From positions 1 through 64,000 of the forward strand of contig JAFOMG010000012.1 in NCBI GenBank assembly GCA_017418975.1: DNA of 64,000 nucleotides, in the 5' to 3' direction. Position 1 is the stretch's first letter. Each line of letters begins with the position of its first letter. The notes under the pieces were generated by a model that was given only the letters and a program-made list of their open reading frames with translations, was not told where the DNA came from and made no database searches. Origin of the DNA: Sphingomonas sp. (GTDB taxonomy: Bacteria; Pseudomonadota; Alphaproteobacteria; Sphingomonadales; Sphingomonadaceae). The position numbers and the translations under genes were made by a program. Below are positions 62,036 through 64,000 of this stretch, piece by piece.

Positions 62036-63184
62036 TTATTCCCTCCCCGCGAGTATCTTCTCGTTGATCTGTTCGATGCGCGTCACGCCGGTCAGCCCCA
62101 TGGCGACGCGCATCTCGGCGGCCAGCAGCTGCAGCACATGCGCCACGCCGGCCTGCCCCCCGCCGCCCAGCGCCCAGGCCCAGGCGCGGCCGAGCAGCAC
62201 GCCCCGGGCGCCCAGCGCGAGCATCCGCACCACGTCGAGCCCCGATCGGACCCCACCGTCCGCCAGCAAGGTCAGCCGGTCGCCCACCGCATCGGCGATC
62301 GCCGGCAGCGCGCGGGCGGCCGAAAGCACCCCGTCGAGCTGGCGGCCGCCATGGTTGGAGACGATCACGCCGTCCACCCCCCGCGCCGCCGCCTCGCGGG
62401 CATCTTCCGGATCCAGGATCCCCTTGAGCAGGATCGGCCCATCCCAGTGCTTGCGCACGAAATCCAGCTCGTCCCAGCCGATCGCGGGATCGAAATTGTC
62501 GCGCATCCAGGCGAAAAAGTCGTTGAGCCCGGTCTTGCCCGCCAGCACCGGCGCGACATTGCCGAGATGGTGCGGCCGTCCCCACAGGCCCACGTCCCAG
62601 GCCCAGCGCGGATGCGCCAGCGCCTGGCCGAATCGCCGCAGCGATCCGCCCAGGCCGGGCGCCCCGGCCAGCCCCGAGCGATAGTCGCGATAGCGCGTGC
62701 CCGGCACCGGCATGTCGACAGTGAAGACCAGCACCGGGCAGCCCGCCGCGCCCGCCTGCCGCATCAGGTCGATCATGAAGCCGCGGTCGCGGATCATGTA
62801 GAGCTGGAACCAGGGCGGCGTGGCGACCGCCCCCGCCACTTCGGCGAGCGGACAGGCCGAGACGGTCGACAGCGTGAAGGGCACCCCGGCCGCCTCCGCC
62901 GCCCGCGCCGCCTGCACTTCGCCGCGCCGCGCGTTGAGCCCCGCCAGCCCCACCGGCCCGAGCGCCACCGGCATCGCCAGCCTTTGCCCGAACAGGCTCG
63001 TCGCCAAATCGATGTCCGAAATGTCGCGCAGCACCCGCTGCCGCAGCGCCACGGCCTCGAGATCGGCGACGTTCCGGCCCAGCGTCACTTCGGCATAGGA
63101 ACCGCCATCGATATATTCGAACAGGAAGCGCGGCAGCCGGCGCCGTGCCAGCTCGCGATAATCGGAGATCGACGCCGCCTTCAT
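62036..63184 (-). CDS. lldD: FMN-dependent alpha-hydroxy-acid dehydrogenase (L-lactate dehydrogenase-like)
   Basis: A 382-residue FMN enzyme. [22 protein letters not shown] near residue 42 is typical of the family; the FMN/substrate residues include [11 protein letters not shown] near 101, QLYMIRDR near 126, and the catalytic His with Arg in [11 protein letters not shown] near 275. The later [19 protein letters not shown] and [10 protein letters not shown] hold the FMN phosphate. It is close to LldD in length (about 390-396). In rhamnose catabolism L-lactaldehyde is oxidised to L-lactate, which this enzyme would turn to pyruvate. Its start overlaps the kinase stop, so it is the second gene of the operon. 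Confidence 0.85.
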   Translation of the reverse strand: MKAASISDYRELARRRLPRFLFEYIDGGSYAEVTLGRNVADLEAVALRQRVLRDISDIDLATSLFGQRLAMPVALGPVGLAGLNARRGEVQAARAAEAAGVPFTLSTVSACPLAEVAGAVATPPWFQLYMIRDRGFMIDLMRQAGAAGCPVLVFTVDMPVPGTRYRDYRSGLAGAPGLGGSLRRFGQALAHPRWAWDVGLWGRPHHLGNVAPVLAGKTGLNDFFAWMRDNFDPAIGWDELDFVRKHWDGPILLKGILDPEDAREAAARGVDGVIVSNHGGRQLDGVLSAARALPAIADAVGDRLTLLADGGVRSGLDVVRMLALGARGVLLGRAWAWALGGGGQAGVAHVLQLLAAEMRVAMGLTGVTRIEQINEKILAGRE

Positions 63185-64000
63185 GCCGCCTCGCTGCTGC
63201 CGGTGGCCAGGGCCCGCCAGCGGGCCGCATAGCCGGCGAGATCGCAATCGAGCGGCTTCACCCGGATGAGCGCCGAGGGCGGTGCCAGCGCCGGATCGAT
63301 CAGGCGCAATGCCCCATAGGATACGTCGTTATGCTCGTTGGAGACGAAGACGTGCAGGTCCGGCCGCAGCGTGGCGAGCGTGCGGACAAAGGCCTGGGCC
63401 TCGCCGAACCGTCCCTCGACCAGCACGCGTTCGCGCGTCCCGATCAGGTCGAGCATCGCATCGGCCACGAGCGCCGCATAGAGGCACACCGCCGCGCGCA
63501 GCCCCATCGATTCGCCCGGCCGGTTGATCCAGCGCGTCGCGCCGCCGGGGAACGGCCCCACGCCGGGCGTCAGCGTCGGCAGCACCATCGCACCGCTCGC
63601 GACGACACCGGGGAGCGCCGCGATGATCGCCGGCTGATCGGGATTGATGTCGACGCGCCGCGTGTCGATCCCGGTCAGCAGCTCGATCTCGCGCCCGCCC
63701 ATGAACCGGGCCGAGGGGATCGGCGTGCCATGGGCGTCGACATTGACCAGGCAGTCGCGCGCCTCGGGCAGGCCCGCCAGGTCGACGCGCGCGCCCTTGC
63801 CCGGCGTTCGCATCGCGACGAACCAGGTGCCGGTCGACAGCACCGTCGCCTCCTGTTCCGCGATATCGGCAAAGCCTCGTGCCGCGAGCAGGGCCGCATT
63901 CGAATCGTGCAATCCGCAATGCACCGCGACATCGGCGGGCAGGCCGGTGCGCTCGGCCCATTCCGCGCTGATCGTGCCGATCGCCTCGCCGGCATGGCGG
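63181..64000 (-). CDS. FGGY-family carbohydrate kinase (rhamnulokinase-like), 5'-truncated
   Basis: The C-terminal ~273 residues of an FGGY kinase; the start lies beyond the right edge. [19 protein letters not shown] and [11 protein letters not shown] correspond to the region that contains the catalytic Asp and the ATP phosphate loop (STGTW). A later [10 protein letters not shown] and [25 protein letters not shown] match the second domain. In the E. coli family, RhaB phosphorylates L-rhamnulose; FGGY enzymes for other sugars share these motifs. The rhamnose transporter downstream favours rhamnulokinase. The stop overlaps the lldD start. Confidence 0.85.
   Translation of the reverse strand, partial: RHAGEAIGTISAEWAERTGLPADVAVHCGLHDSNAALLAARGFADIAEQEATVLSTGTWFVAMRTPGKGARVDLAGLPEARDCLVNVDAHGTPIPSARFMGGREIELLTGIDTRRVDINPDQPAIIAALPGVVASGAMVLPTLTPGVGPFPGGATRWINRPGESMGLRAAVCLYAALVADAMLDLIGTRERVLVEGRFGEAQAFVRTLATLRPDLHVFVSNEHNDVSYGALRLIDPALAPPSALIRVKPLDCDLAGYAARWRALATGSSEAA

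Overview
The window looks like chromosome of an aerobic, plant- or soil-associated alphaproteobacterium of the Sphingomonadaceae (Sphingomonas or a close relative). This rests on very high GC, strong NNC/NNG codon preference, two large TonB-dependent receptors, several secreted peptidase-like genes with Ala-rich signal peptides, ATGA-coupled operons, and a GTCACCC-type intergenic palindromic repeat. No rRNA, tRNA, CRISPR array, prophage or recognisable transposase was seen.

Layout: (1) 2-8887 is the 3' part of a giant autotransporter with about 35 Gly-rich passenger repeats and a C-terminal beta-barrel; its 5' end lies outside the window. (2) 9057-11991 (minus) holds a DUF885 protein and a PLP aminotransferase. 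(3) 12132-19659 (plus) is a tight eight-gene catabolic operon: flavin monooxygenase/Old Yellow Enzyme fusion, SDR, MarR, enoyl-CoA hydratase, acyl-CoA dehydrogenase, hotdog thioesterase, RidA and glutaryl-CoA dehydrogenase-like protein. It resembles the aerobic CoA-dependent 2-aminobenzoate (anthranilate) route. (4) 19924-25672 holds a secreted M24 peptidase, a second MarR, a secreted amidohydrolase and a TPR/2-oxoglutarate oxygenase. (5) 25710-30053 encodes a cyclase/isatin-hydrolase-like enzyme and a two-subunit indolepyruvate-ferredoxin-oxidoreductase-like TPP enzyme. With block 3 these could form a route from isatin through isatinate to 2-aminobenzoyl-CoA (inference).

(6) 30313-31257 is a low-GC, probably acquired CPBP membrane protease with its own palindromic operator. 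(7) 31405-42871 (minus) encodes a TonB receptor, S9 peptidase, DUF885, DUF3830, BASS transporter, FAD oxidoreductase and a second DUF885. A further DUF885 gene diverges at 43344-45038. This suggests uptake and hydrolysis of a peptide-like or amide substrate.

(8) 45393-59866 (plus) is one polycistronic unit: TonB receptor, GH78 alpha-L-rhamnosidase, type-B carboxylesterase, alpha/beta hydrolase, tannase/feruloyl esterase, acyl-CoA synthetase, a small periplasmic protein and a GH3 beta-glucosidase with PA14. It looks like a system for taking apart acylated rhamnosyl-glucosides from plants. (9) 60268-64000 (minus) encodes an FGGY kinase (cut by the window end), an FMN L-lactate dehydrogenase-like enzyme, the rhamnose transporter RhaT and a triosephosphate-isomerase-like protein. 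This fits downstream use of the released rhamnose. Between blocks 8 and 9 lies a repeat-rich 401-bp gap with a strong hairpin and a dimeric palindromic repeat split by a ~100-bp MITE-like insertion.
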